Assembly: GCA_002448975.1 (NCBI GenBank)
Contig: DKBO01000080.1
Coordinates: forward strand, 6,470-20,506
Reading direction: 5' to 3'
Length of the DNA: 14,037 nucleotides
DNA from: Nitrospiraceae bacterium UBA6898
GTDB taxonomy: Bacteria > Nitrospirota > Thermodesulfovibrionia > Thermodesulfovibrionales > UBA6898
The notes beneath the pieces were generated by a model. The model was given only the letters and a program-made list of their open reading frames with translations. It was not told the DNA's origin and ran no database searches. Numbering within the stretch: position 1 is the stretch's first letter; every line of letters begins with the position of its first letter. Positions 6,500 through 13,180 of the stretch are shown in pieces. A program made the translations under genes and the position numbers.

Positions 6500-7879
6500 C
6501 TAGAGATATTGGTTAATCAGACTCTCTATCCGGACCTTGTCCAGAGGCTTGCCGGTAAGCTCTGTCCTGTTGCCGAGGTGCCGCAGGGTCGTTTCAAGAA
6601 AGATCTTGAAGTGTTTGACCCTGTCCAGGACCTTCGGAAACTCCTGACCCGTCATCGTGTCCTTCTTCATCGCGCCCAGATCGTGAAAAAACATCGAGAA
6701 TTCCTCATAGTCGTCATGCCGCAGCATCCGGAACGTGAAACTCTCGAAATATAACATATAATTTCTCAGGGATTCAAAGCATTTCAGACGCTCTTTCGGG
6801 TTGTCCGAACGTGCGCAGAACATCGCGGTAAATGCATGGAGGACATGAATGTCTTCCCTGAGCCGCAGCGACTGTTCGACCCGGGTCATGAAGCTCGCAA
6901 ATACCTCCTCCCCCCGTAATGCGGGGCTATAGTGCTGGGAAAGCTGGACGATGGACTGCTCTGTCAGATTCTTCAGGATACCGTGGCTGTTCTCGATCTT
7001 TCCCCTGAAATGCACCGACGCCCTTTTGCGCTGGATATTCTTGAGTTCCTGCTGATACACCCGCCGTGTCTCCATGGAGAACTGATAGGCGATTGTCCGG
7101 AGGAGCATCTGCAGTTCCGGGTTCCCGAGTTTGCGGGATACCTTATCGATATAACCCTGAAAAAAGACTATCTCCGACCTCAGGAGCACCAGAAGCAGGA
7201 GCGACGAACTGAGGGAGACCGAGCGCTGCGAGGTGAGTTCGATGAAGCTCATGATGCGGATGAACCGGAAGAGGTACAGGTAGATGATCGAGATATGCTT
7301 TTTCTCATCTCTGTCCTTCAGCGACCGCACGATGTTCGATATCGCTGGGTTGGTGATCACGTCGAACTCGGGGTTCATCTTCGTCCGAAAGGGGTTGAAG
7401 AAGGCATTTTCGTGTATTTCCTTGCTCACCAGGTTTCCCACGTTCAGGAAACCCGTGTAGGATATATGACCCGAGCGGGAGATGTCCGTAATCAGTCCCT
7501 TCATGTTGATGAAGGAGTCGTACAGGAGATAGAGACCCTTCTCCGGGGTGTCCTGACGGTAGAGGTCCTCCCTGAAAGCGTCGACCGTCCGCGCAGAGAG
7601 GTACTTTGTCTCGGCGAACTTCTGAAACCAGTATGCATTCTTCCTGTTCTCGGGGATCACGGCCTCTAGGATGCTCAGCACACCGAGGATCGCATCACGC
7701 GCCGTGACAATCTCCTCATAAAAGTTTCTTCCGGCGATATCCTCGGTGGAGTTTGGGAGATTTTCCAGGTTGAAATACCGGTCAAGCGCCCGGAGAAGCG
7801 TATCCAGCTCAGAGAAGAGAGCGGGGTTCTCCCCCTTTGTCTGCGCAACCCAATCCGGTGCCGTGATATTCTCTGCCAT
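6500..7879 (-). CDS. Unrecognised 459-residue alpha-helical protein
   Basis: I do not recognise this family. The protein appears almost wholly helical, with long charged amphipathic stretches. Two adjacent hydrophobic segments lie at about 195-215 (ISIIYLYLFRFIRIMSFIEL) and 220-242 (rich in SLLLLVLLRSEIVFF); they carry internal Arg/Glu, so they could be a buried helical core or a membrane-associated hairpin. There is no signal peptide, and I see no nucleotide-binding or cysteine motif. A basic segment sits around 279-293 (KNIQRKRASVHFRGK) and an aromatic-rich stretch at 366-400 (MLYFESFTFRMLRHDDYEEF, FFHDLG). The reading frame is long, uninterrupted, and fits tightly between lpdA (7 bases upstream) and eno (15 bases downstream), so it is surely a real gene of the same transcription unit. 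Only a weak ribosome binding site precedes the ATG. A structural, regulatory or membrane-peripheral role is possible; none is supported specifically. Confidence 0.88.
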   Translation of the reverse strand: MAENITAPDWVAQTKGENPALFSELDTLLRALDRYFNLENLPNSTEDIAGRNFYEEIVTARDAILGVLSILEAVIPENRKNAYWFQKFAETKYLSARTVDAFREDLYRQDTPEKGLYLLYDSFINMKGLITDISRSGHISYTGFLNVGNLVSKEIHENAFFNPFRTKMNPEFDVITNPAISNIVRSLKDRDEKKHISIIYLYLFRFIRIMSFIELTSQRSVSLSSSLLLLVLLRSEIVFFQGYIDKVSRKLGNPELQMLLRTIAYQFSMETRRVYQQELKNIQRKRASVHFRGKIENSHGILKNLTEQSIVQLSQHYSPALRGEEVFASFMTRVEQSLRLREDIHVLHAFTAMFCARSDNPKERLKCFESLRNYMLYFESFTFRMLRHDDYEEFSMFFHDLGAMKKDTMTGQEFPKVLDRVKHFKIFLETTLRHLGNRTELTGKPLDKVRIESLINQYL

Positions 7880-7886
7880 GTCGCTG

Positions 7887-9272
7887 CTAATTCTTCGGCA
7901 GGTGGATCGCGTCGCCGTTCACATCCTCAGCGGCCTCCATCAGTGCCTCGGAAAGTGTCGGATGGGCGTGGATTGTTTCCGCCAGATCGCCGGCTTTCAG
8001 CCCTGCTTTTATGGCTAAAGCTGCCTCGTGGATGAGGTCAGCGGCATGCGGTCCGATGATATGCGCCCCGATGATCCTGTCGCTCGATGCATCGGAGAGG
8101 ATCTTAACGATTCCCGTTATCTCACCCATGGCATGTGCCTTGCCCAATGCCCTGAAGGGGAAGACTCCTTTCCTGAAGGTGATTCCCTGCTCCTCTGCTT
8201 CCCGCTCCCTGAGTCCCACAGCGGCAATCTCAGGAGAGGTGAATATGGCAGCAGGGATGACCTGATAATCCATGCTGCACGGGATACCCATGATGTTCTT
8301 CGCAGCAACAATCCCTTCGGCAGATGCCTTGTGCGCCAGGAGCATCCGTCCGGTAACGTCTCCTATGGCATAGACGCCGGTGACATTTGTCTCCATCCTT
8401 TCGTTTGCCAGAATCTCGCCTCTTGCGCCGGTCCGGATCCCAAGCTGTTCTATCCCTATGCCATCGGTATTCAGTGTTCTGCCGGTGGATACAAGGACCT
8501 TTTCCACAACAACCTCTTTACCGTCAGACAGCAGCGCATGGACACCATCTTTCCCTATCCCGGTCTTTTCAACTGTCGTACCGGTGATGAGCTTTATCTT
8601 CTTTTTCTTCAGTTCCTTCTCAAGGATATCGGATATCTCCCGGTCTTCTGTAGCGACTGCATGGGGAAGCGCTTCGACGATCGTCACTTCGCTGCCTAAC
8701 TCGCCAAAGATGCAGGCGAATTCACAGCCGATCACCCCCGCACCGACAATGAGAAGGCTTCGGGGGATTTCCCTGAGATCAAGAGCTTCTGTAGAGGATA
8801 TGACATGCCTTCCGTCAAAAGGAAGCGACGGGATCTCAAAAGGCCGGGAACCTGTCGCAATGATGATGCTGTCTGCCGCGACCGTTTCCGGCGAACCATC
8901 TTTCTGCGTAACCGCCAGTTCTCCAGGCGACAGCAAAACCCCTCTGCCGCTCATGAGAACGATGCCCCAGCTCTTGAAAAGGGCTTTTATTCCCTTGGCC
9001 AGGGTCGAGACGACTTTGTTCTTTCGGTCAATCATCCTTGACAGGTCGGGAACAATGTTCCCTTTCAGCTCAATGCCGTAATCCCCAACACCCTTAACGG
9101 CGGAAAGAACATCTGCCGAAGCCTTCAGGGTCTTGGTCGGAATGCATCCCCAGTTAAGGCAGGTGCCGCCGATCTCGTCTTTTTCTATGATCGTTACCTG
9201 TGCCCCTAATTGTGCGGCCTTGATGGCTGCAACATAACCGCCCGGCCCTGTGCCAAGAATCGCAAGCCTCAC
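7887..9272 (-). CDS. lpdA: Dihydrolipoyl dehydrogenase (E3/L-protein)
   Basis: This 461-residue FAD enzyme reoxidises dihydrolipoyl groups with NAD+ and serves 2-oxoacid dehydrogenases and the glycine cleavage system. Features in order: FAD-binding GTGPGGYVAA at 7-16, the redox-active disulfide GGTCLNWGCIPTK with Cys38 and Cys43, the ATGSRP segment, the NAD-binding motif IVGAGVIGCEFA at about 180-191, the second FAD motif VYAIGDVTG, and the C-terminal HPTLSE with the catalytic pair His437 and Glu442. Length is typical. The start is a GTG at 9272, giving the normal RLAILGTGPGG N-terminus; its codon overlaps the gcvH stop by 4 bases (GTGA), and GAGGA lies about 7 bases upstream inside gcvH. Direct coupling to gcvH suggests that the lipoyl H protein is its main partner here. 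No E1/E2 genes are in the window. Confidence 0.97.
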   Translation of the reverse strand: MRLAILGTGPGGYVAAIKAAQLGAQVTIIEKDEIGGTCLNWGCIPTKTLKASADVLSAVKGVGDYGIELKGNIVPDLSRMIDRKNKVVSTLAKGIKALFKSWGIVLMSGRGVLLSPGELAVTQKDGSPETVAADSIIIATGSRPFEIPSLPFDGRHVISSTEALDLREIPRSLLIVGAGVIGCEFACIFGELGSEVTIVEALPHAVATEDREISDILEKELKKKKIKLITGTTVEKTGIGKDGVHALLSDGKEVVVEKVLVSTGRTLNTDGIGIEQLGIRTGARGEILANERMETNVTGVYAIGDVTGRMLLAHKASAEGIVAAKNIMGIPCSMDYQVIPAAIFTSPEIAAVGLREREAEEQGITFRKGVFPFRALGKAHAMGEITGIVKILSDASSDRIIGAHIIGPHAADLIHEAALAIKAGLKAGDLAETIHAHPTLSEALMEAAEDVNGDAIHLPKN

Positions 9273-9655
9273 TTGGATTCCTCATCGACCAGCTTTCCAT
9301 ACTCAGATGCATCAAGAAGGTCATCGACCTCGGAGGGGTTTTCGAGCTCGATGACCGCGATCCACCCTCTCTCATAGGGGTCCTCGTTGATGATCTCCGG
9401 AGTCTCCGACAGTTCTTCGTTGACTTCCAGTACCCTTCCGCTGACCGGCGAGATCACCGATGAGGTCGACTTGGTGGACTCGATTTCGGAGACTTCCGTA
9501 TTGGCCTCGACCGACGCATCGACCTCGGGAAGGTCGATGTAGACAATGTCCCCCAGCGCATCCTGCGCATAGTCCGTGATGCCGATGGTGCCTTTCTTGC
9601 CCGAGACCCTTACCCATGTGTGTTCCTTATGGTACCTGAGATCCTGCGGATGCAT
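9269..9655 (-). CDS. gcvH: Glycine cleavage system H protein
   Basis: This 128-residue lipoyl carrier shuttles the aminomethyl intermediate between the P, T and L proteins of glycine cleavage; in some bacteria it also serves lipoate transfer or the reductive glycine route. The N-terminus has the H-protein pattern YHKEHTWV, followed by IGITDYAQDALGDIVYIDLP. The lipoylation site is Lys62 in EIESTKSTSSVISPVSG, and the C-terminal part has NEDPYERGWIAVI; all are family hallmarks at the usual length. The frame continues 11 codons further upstream, but the ATG at 9655 is preferred because a perfect AGGAGG lies 6 bases before it. The P and T genes are absent from the window. The gene starts 83 bases after the end of mutS and overlaps lpdA by 4 bases, so gcvH and lpdA form a tight pair. 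Confidence 0.96.
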   Translation of the reverse strand: MHPQDLRYHKEHTWVRVSGKKGTIGITDYAQDALGDIVYIDLPEVDASVEANTEVSEIESTKSTSSVISPVSGRVLEVNEELSETPEIINEDPYERGWIAVIELENPSEVDDLLDASEYGKLVDEESK

Positions 9656-9661
9656 AGCCTT

Positions 9662-9667
9662 CCTCCT
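9662..9667 (-). promoter_or_regulatory. Ribosome binding site that sets the gcvH start
   Basis: A perfect AGGAGG on the minus strand lies 6 bases before the ATG at 9655. It decides between this start and the in-frame ATG 33 bases further upstream, whose translation would run through the site. Confidence 0.85.
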
Positions 9668-9697
9668 TATAAGAAGCTGCGATAACAATTTTCACCT

Positions 9698-9726
9698 ATC
9701 ATAGCATGATGCCCTGCAGCAGGAAA
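9698..9726 (-). promoter_or_regulatory. Possible promoter for gcvH-lpdA in the mutS-gcvH gap
   Basis: On the minus strand, TATGAT (9703-9698) matches the -10 consensus at five of six positions and lies 17 bases after TTTCCT (9726-9721), a weak -35 with three of six matches. The predicted transcript would begin about 35 bases before gcvH. The 83-base gap is the largest inside the minus-strand block, which makes a separate promoter plausible. The evidence is a pattern match only. Confidence 0.3.
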
Positions 9727-9738
9727 GGGCACCTCTGC

Positions 9739-12318
9739 CTATATGCGAATTCTGTCCTTGAGTTCCCGGAGTTTTTCGCGTGCTTCCTCGGGTCCGATCT
9801 TTTCCGTATCCAGAGCAAGGATCGCATCAATGACCGAACTGCCGGATGCAGAGAAGAGATCGAGCTGCTCCTTTTTTCTTTTCCCAGATTTCTGCGATGC
9901 GAATTTCGGCGCGCCCGCCTCGTTCAGTTCTTCCTTCTCGAGGTTGTGCAGCACCTCCTTTGCGCGGCTGATGATGCTGTCTGGTATGCCTGCGAGGCGG
10001 GCAACCTGGATGCCGTAGCTTTTGTCCGCAGGGCCCTCCTCGATCTTCCGCAGGAAGATGATCTCGTCGCCCCATTCCCGCACCGAGATGTTGTAGTTCT
10101 TTACACCGTCATGCATCAGGGCGAGCTCCGTGAGCTCGTTGTAATGCGTCGCAAAGAGCGTGCGCGCACGGATCCTGTTCAGGATATGCTCTGCGATCGC
10201 CCATGCGATGCTGATGCCGTCGAAGGTGCTCGTCCCCCTGCCGACCTCGTCGAGGATGATCAGGCTCCGCGGCGTAGCAGTATGGATGATGTTTGAAGCC
10301 TCGATCATTTCCACCATGAACGTGCTTTGGCCTTTGGCGAGGAAGTCGGAGGCCCCGATGCGCGTGAATATCCTGTCCGTAATGCCGATCCTTGCAGCCG
10401 ATGCGGGCACGAAACTTCCCATCTGTGCCATGAGCGTGATGAGCGCAACCTGCCGCATATAGGTTGACTTGCCGGCCATGTTCGGTCCGGTAAGGATGAG
10501 CAGCAGGTTGTCCTGCGTGTCAATGACGGTGCTGTTCGGTATGAACCGCTCCCCGGAGAGCAGGCGTTCGAGTACCGGATGTCTGCCGTCGGATATCTCG
10601 ATTACCGGATCATCCGCGATCTCAGGCCTGGCATAACCGTGCCGTTTTGCTACGACGGAAAGCGATGCCAGGAGGTCAACAGTTGCCAGTGCGGCCGCCG
10701 TCTTCTGGAGATGGCCTGCCTCTTCTTTTACCGCGCTGAGGATCTGGTTGAAGACCTCGTGCTCAAGACTCTTGAGCCTTTCTTCCGAACCGAGTATCTT
10801 GTTCTCATACTCCTTGAGCTCGGGCGTGATGAAGCGCTCCCCGCCGACGAGCGTCTGCTTTCTTATATAGTCCGTGGGTACCATGTCGAGATTGGCCTTC
10901 GTTATCTCGATGTAGTACCCGAACACCCTGTTATATCCGATCTTGAGCGAGGTGATATTGGTCCTTTTCCGCTCCCGGGACTCCATCTCGGCGATGAAGT
11001 CCTTTCCCCGGGAAGAGAGTGACCGCAGTTCATCGATCTCGGCGTTGAAACGGTCCCTGATAATGCCGCCGTCGCGCACACTCAGGGGCGGGTTGTCGAC
11101 GATGCTTTTCGCGATAAGATCTCTCAACAGCGTCGACTCGGCTATCTCGGCTGCAAGGGAGGTGAGACAGGGTTCGCGGGAGGATGCGAGTGCCTTTTTC
11201 AGCCAGGGGATATCGCTGAGAGAGGTCTTGATCGCGATAAGGTCCCTGCCATTTGCCTTTCCTGAAGACACACGGGACGCGAGCCGTTCCAGATCCTGAA
11301 TCTTCCTGAGGCCGGTCCGCAGCGTTTCCAGTAGCTCGAAATCCTCAATCATCAGTTCCAGCGCTTCGTGACGTTCCCGTATCTGAACGCTGTCGGTGAG
11401 AGGACGCAGAAGGGCATTCCGGAGCATCCTGCCCCCCATCGGGGTCAGGGTCTCGTCAAGGGCCCAGAGGAGCGTGCCTTCCCGCGTGCCGTCCTTCAGG
11501 GCATGCGTCAGTTCCAGGTTGCGCTGGGTAGCGGCATCGAGGAACATGTTGGCGGTCTGGCGAAAGGTCGTGATCTTTTTGAAGCCCGGAGCTTCCTTCA
11601 GGGTGGCCTTCAGATAGTCAAGGAGAGCGCCTGCGGCAGAGATGCCTGCAGTGACGCCTTCGCAGCCGAAGCCGTCAAGAGAACTCACCCTGAAGAGGCT
11701 GGTCAGCGTGCGGTATGCGTCGGGGTAATCGAAGGACCAATCGTCCTGGAAGGTGAGATAATGGCCGGACAGGACCTCAGCGTAATGGAGATTTTCCCTG
11801 AGGCCGGCAGGCAGCACAATCTCCCGCGGCTCGAACCTGCTCACTTCGTCTTCGATGTTTTCATCCGTTTCGAAGACGATGAACTGGCCTGTGGATATGT
11901 CGGCGGCAGCGATGCCGTGTTTTCTTCCTGCCGGGTAGATGCAGAGGATATAGCTGTTTTCTTTCGGATTTTCCGGTGTATGCGTACCCGGCGTTATGAC
12001 GCGGACCACTTCACGTGAAACAATGCCCTTTGCCTCTTTCGGGTCCTCGACCTGCTCGCAGACCGCAATCTTCAGCCCTGCCTTGATAAGCTTCGCGATA
12101 TAGGACTCCGCGGCAAAAAAGGGAACGCCGCACATCGGCAGGGGGTTTTCCTTTGATTTGTCCCTGGACGTCAGCGCTATCTGGAGGATGGGCGACGCCT
12201 TCTCCGCGTCCTCGCCGAACATCTCGTAGAAGTCACCGAGCCGAAAAAGGACGATAGCGTCAGGGTACTGCTCCTTGACCGCGGTATATTGCTTCATGAG
12301 TGGGGTGAGCTCGGACAT
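9739..12318 (-). CDS. mutS: DNA mismatch repair protein MutS
   Basis: This 859-residue ATPase recognises mismatches and small loops and starts repair with MutL. The N-terminal domain has the mismatch-wedging motif GDFYEMF with Phe30 and Glu32. The connector, lever and clamp regions follow, with the family segment VFGYYIEITKAN near the middle. The ATPase has Walker A GPNMAGKST at 611-619, the segment QSTFMVEM in the signature region, Walker B LIILDEVGRGTSTFDG with Asp690 and Glu691, and ATHYNEL near 723-729. Near the C-terminus QLDLF (818-822) fits a sliding-clamp binding motif. It is a full-length MutS1, not the MutS2 type. The ATG at 12318 is preferred because it gives the usual start SELTPLMKQY; a frame extension of 15 codons lacks family likeness and a ribosome site. 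No good Shine-Dalgarno is visible before either start. It is the first gene of the minus-strand block and diverges from yceD. Confidence 0.97.
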   Translation of the reverse strand: MSELTPLMKQYTAVKEQYPDAIVLFRLGDFYEMFGEDAEKASPILQIALTSRDKSKENPLPMCGVPFFAAESYIAKLIKAGLKIAVCEQVEDPKEAKGIVSREVVRVITPGTHTPENPKENSYILCIYPAGRKHGIAAADISTGQFIVFETDENIEDEVSRFEPREIVLPAGLRENLHYAEVLSGHYLTFQDDWSFDYPDAYRTLTSLFRVSSLDGFGCEGVTAGISAAGALLDYLKATLKEAPGFKKITTFRQTANMFLDAATQRNLELTHALKDGTREGTLLWALDETLTPMGGRMLRNALLRPLTDSVQIRERHEALELMIEDFELLETLRTGLRKIQDLERLASRVSSGKANGRDLIAIKTSLSDIPWLKKALASSREPCLTSLAAEIAESTLLRDLIAKSIVDNPPLSVRDGGIIRDRFNAEIDELRSLSSRGKDFIAEMESRERKRTNITSLKIGYNRVFGYYIEITKANLDMVPTDYIRKQTLVGGERFITPELKEYENKILGSEERLKSLEHEVFNQILSAVKEEAGHLQKTAAALATVDLLASLSVVAKRHGYARPEIADDPVIEISDGRHPVLERLLSGERFIPNSTVIDTQDNLLLILTGPNMAGKSTYMRQVALITLMAQMGSFVPASAARIGITDRIFTRIGASDFLAKGQSTFMVEMIEASNIIHTATPRSLIILDEVGRGTSTFDGISIAWAIAEHILNRIRARTLFATHYNELTELALMHDGVKNYNISVREWGDEIIFLRKIEEGPADKSYGIQVARLAGIPDSIISRAKEVLHNLEKEELNEAGAPKFASQKSGKRKKEQLDLFSASGSSVIDAILALDTEKIGPEEAREKLRELKDRIRI

Positions 12319-12323
12319 ATCCG

Positions 12324-12337
12324 ATATTAAATAATAT
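12324..12337. repeat. AT-rich inverted repeat just upstream of mutS
   Basis: ATATTA and TAATAT are separated by two bases and lie 6-19 bases before the mutS ATG, in the 159-base divergent region between mutS and yceD. The placement is where a -10 element, an operator or a leader hairpin for mutS would sit. The repeat is short and AT-rich, so chance is a fair explanation. The rest of the divergent region holds the yceD promoter and a GC-rich hairpin (12389-12413). Confidence 0.3.
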
Positions 12338-12421
12338 ACGAGCGTGAAAGTGCAACTCATCATACCGGATGAAGAAGCGCTGCGGGATGCTTGCCGGCGC
12401 GCCTGCGGCAGGCTGATTTTC

Positions 12422-12451
12422 TTGACTTACTTCCCGCTGAATCACTATAAT
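12422..12451 (+). promoter_or_regulatory. Sigma70-type promoter for yceD-rpmF-plsX
   Basis: TTGACT (12422-12427) matches the -35 consensus at five of six positions and is followed after 18 bases by a perfect TATAAT (12446-12451). The predicted transcription start is near 12458, giving a leader of about 20 bases before the yceD ATG at 12478. This is the clearest promoter in the window and fits high expression of a ribosomal-protein operon. A modest AAGG at 12465-12468 is the only ribosome site candidate in the leader. Confidence 0.8.
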
Positions 12452-12477
12452 TATACTTCGTTTTAAGGTCTTTACCC

Positions 12478-12987
12478 ATGAAGATACAGATCCCAGATAT
12501 TCCGGAAGAGGGCCTTGAGGTAGACCTGGAAGAGGAACTCGGTATTGAGGGCTTTTCCCTTGTATCACCGGTAAGGGCAAGGCTTTCGATAACCAAAGTA
12601 GCTGTCGAGGTCATGGTTTCCGGCCGTATGTCCGTGGAACTGGATACGGTGTGCAGCAGGTGTCTAAAGGGCTTCCGGCACGTTCAGGAACTGCCGGTAA
12701 ATGTTGTGTATCATCCTGTGGAAGAGATCGGCGCTGAAAAGCACGAACTCCATGGCGACGAGATGGACATGGGTTTCTACCGTGGGGATGAACTGAATCT
12801 GCATGATCTGCTGCGGGAGCAGGTCTTGCTCAATGCTCAGATGAAGCCGCTCTGCGATGAGGCTTGCAAAGGCATCTGCCCGAAGTGCGGGACAGACCTG
12901 AACAGCGGCATCTGTACTTGTGAGGACCATGAAATAGACCCGAGGCTTGAGGTCTTGAAGAAATTGCTCGATAAAGGAAAGGAGTAG
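12478..12987 (+). CDS. yceD: YceD family protein (DUF177), 23S rRNA accumulation protein
   Basis: This 169-residue protein belongs to the DUF177/YceD family, whose E. coli member is needed for normal 23S rRNA accumulation; the exact biochemical activity is not established. The sequence shows the family's CSRC pair (Cys59, Cys62) in LDTVCSRCLKGF, an acidic middle segment, and the C-terminal segment KPLCDEACKGICPKCGTDLN with further cysteines ending in CTC (Cys126, 130, 134, 137, 146, 148). The eight cysteines suggest zinc binding, which in this family varies between lineages. Length is typical. It begins the operon, directly followed by rpmF after 4 bases; yceD-rpmF-plsX is a widely conserved order, which supports the identification. 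It is likely cytosolic and acts in assembly of the large ribosomal subunit. The start ATG is the first in frame after the promoter. Confidence 0.92.
   Translation: MKIQIPDIPEEGLEVDLEEELGIEGFSLVSPVRARLSITKVAVEVMVSGRMSVELDTVCSRCLKGFRHVQELPVNVVYHPVEEIGAEKHELHGDEMDMGFYRGDELNLHDLLREQVLLNAQMKPLCDEACKGICPKCGTDLNSGICTCEDHEIDPRLEVLKKLLDKGKE
12976..12984 (+). promoter_or_regulatory. Ribosome binding site for the TTG-started rpmF
   Basis: GGAAAGGAG lies inside the last codons of yceD and 7 bases before the TTG at 12992. It supports the rare TTG start, which has no in-frame ATG competitor at the expected N-terminus. Confidence 0.8.
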
Positions 12988-12991
12988 TACT

Positions 12992-13174
12992 TTGGCAAAC
13001 CCAACACACAGACATTCCCGTGCAAGAAGAGACAAAAGGAGAGCCAACTGGAGAGGAGAGTCACCGAACCTCGGCCAGTGCCCTGAGTGCAAGGAGTTAA
13101 AACTCCCTCACCGGGCATGCCCCAGCTGCGGTTCCTACAACGGCATAAAAGTCCTTGAAATCGTAGAAAAATAG
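12992..13174 (+). CDS. rpmF: 50S ribosomal protein L32 (zinc-binding form)
   Basis: This 60-residue structural protein of the large ribosomal subunit is near the family's usual length of 56-60. After the initiator it reads ANPTHRHSRARRDKRRANW, close to the family's usual ANPKR..S.SRRD.RRAHW pattern, then a zinc ribbon with CPEC (Cys30, Cys33) and CPSC (Cys43, Cys46). All four cysteines are kept, so it is the zinc-containing form, not the cysteine-free paralogue that bacteria use under zinc shortage. The start codon is TTG, read as Met, with a good ribosome site 7 bases upstream; it is short, basic and tightly placed, 4 bases after yceD and 6 bases before plsX. A TTG start may lower translation relative to the strong promoter. 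Confidence 0.96.
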   Translation: MANPTHRHSRARRDKRRANWRGESPNLGQCPECKELKLPHRACPSCGSYNGIKVLEIVEK

Positions 13175-13180
13175 CACAGA

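Noticed and set aside
6932..7669. Open plus-strand frame of 245 codons opposite the unrecognised 459-residue gene
   Set aside because: Rich in His, Arg, Leu, Val and Glu as expected from reverse reading of a helical protein; no ribosome site. The minus frame is longer and fits the operon spacing.
8380..9081. Open plus-strand frame of 233 codons opposite lpdA
   Set aside because: Low-complexity Ser/Pro/Phe-rich translation, a typical shadow of a well-identified gene.
9704..9738. Hairpin GGTGCCCT / AGGGCATC after mutS as a terminator
   Set aside because: No T-run follows on the minus strand and the stem includes a wobble pair, so it is not a convincing intrinsic terminator.
12389..12420. GC-rich hairpin followed by TTTT, resembling a plus-strand terminator
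   Set aside because: No plus-strand gene lies upstream to end there, the loop is large, and the T-run is short and interrupted; it sits just before the yceD promoter.
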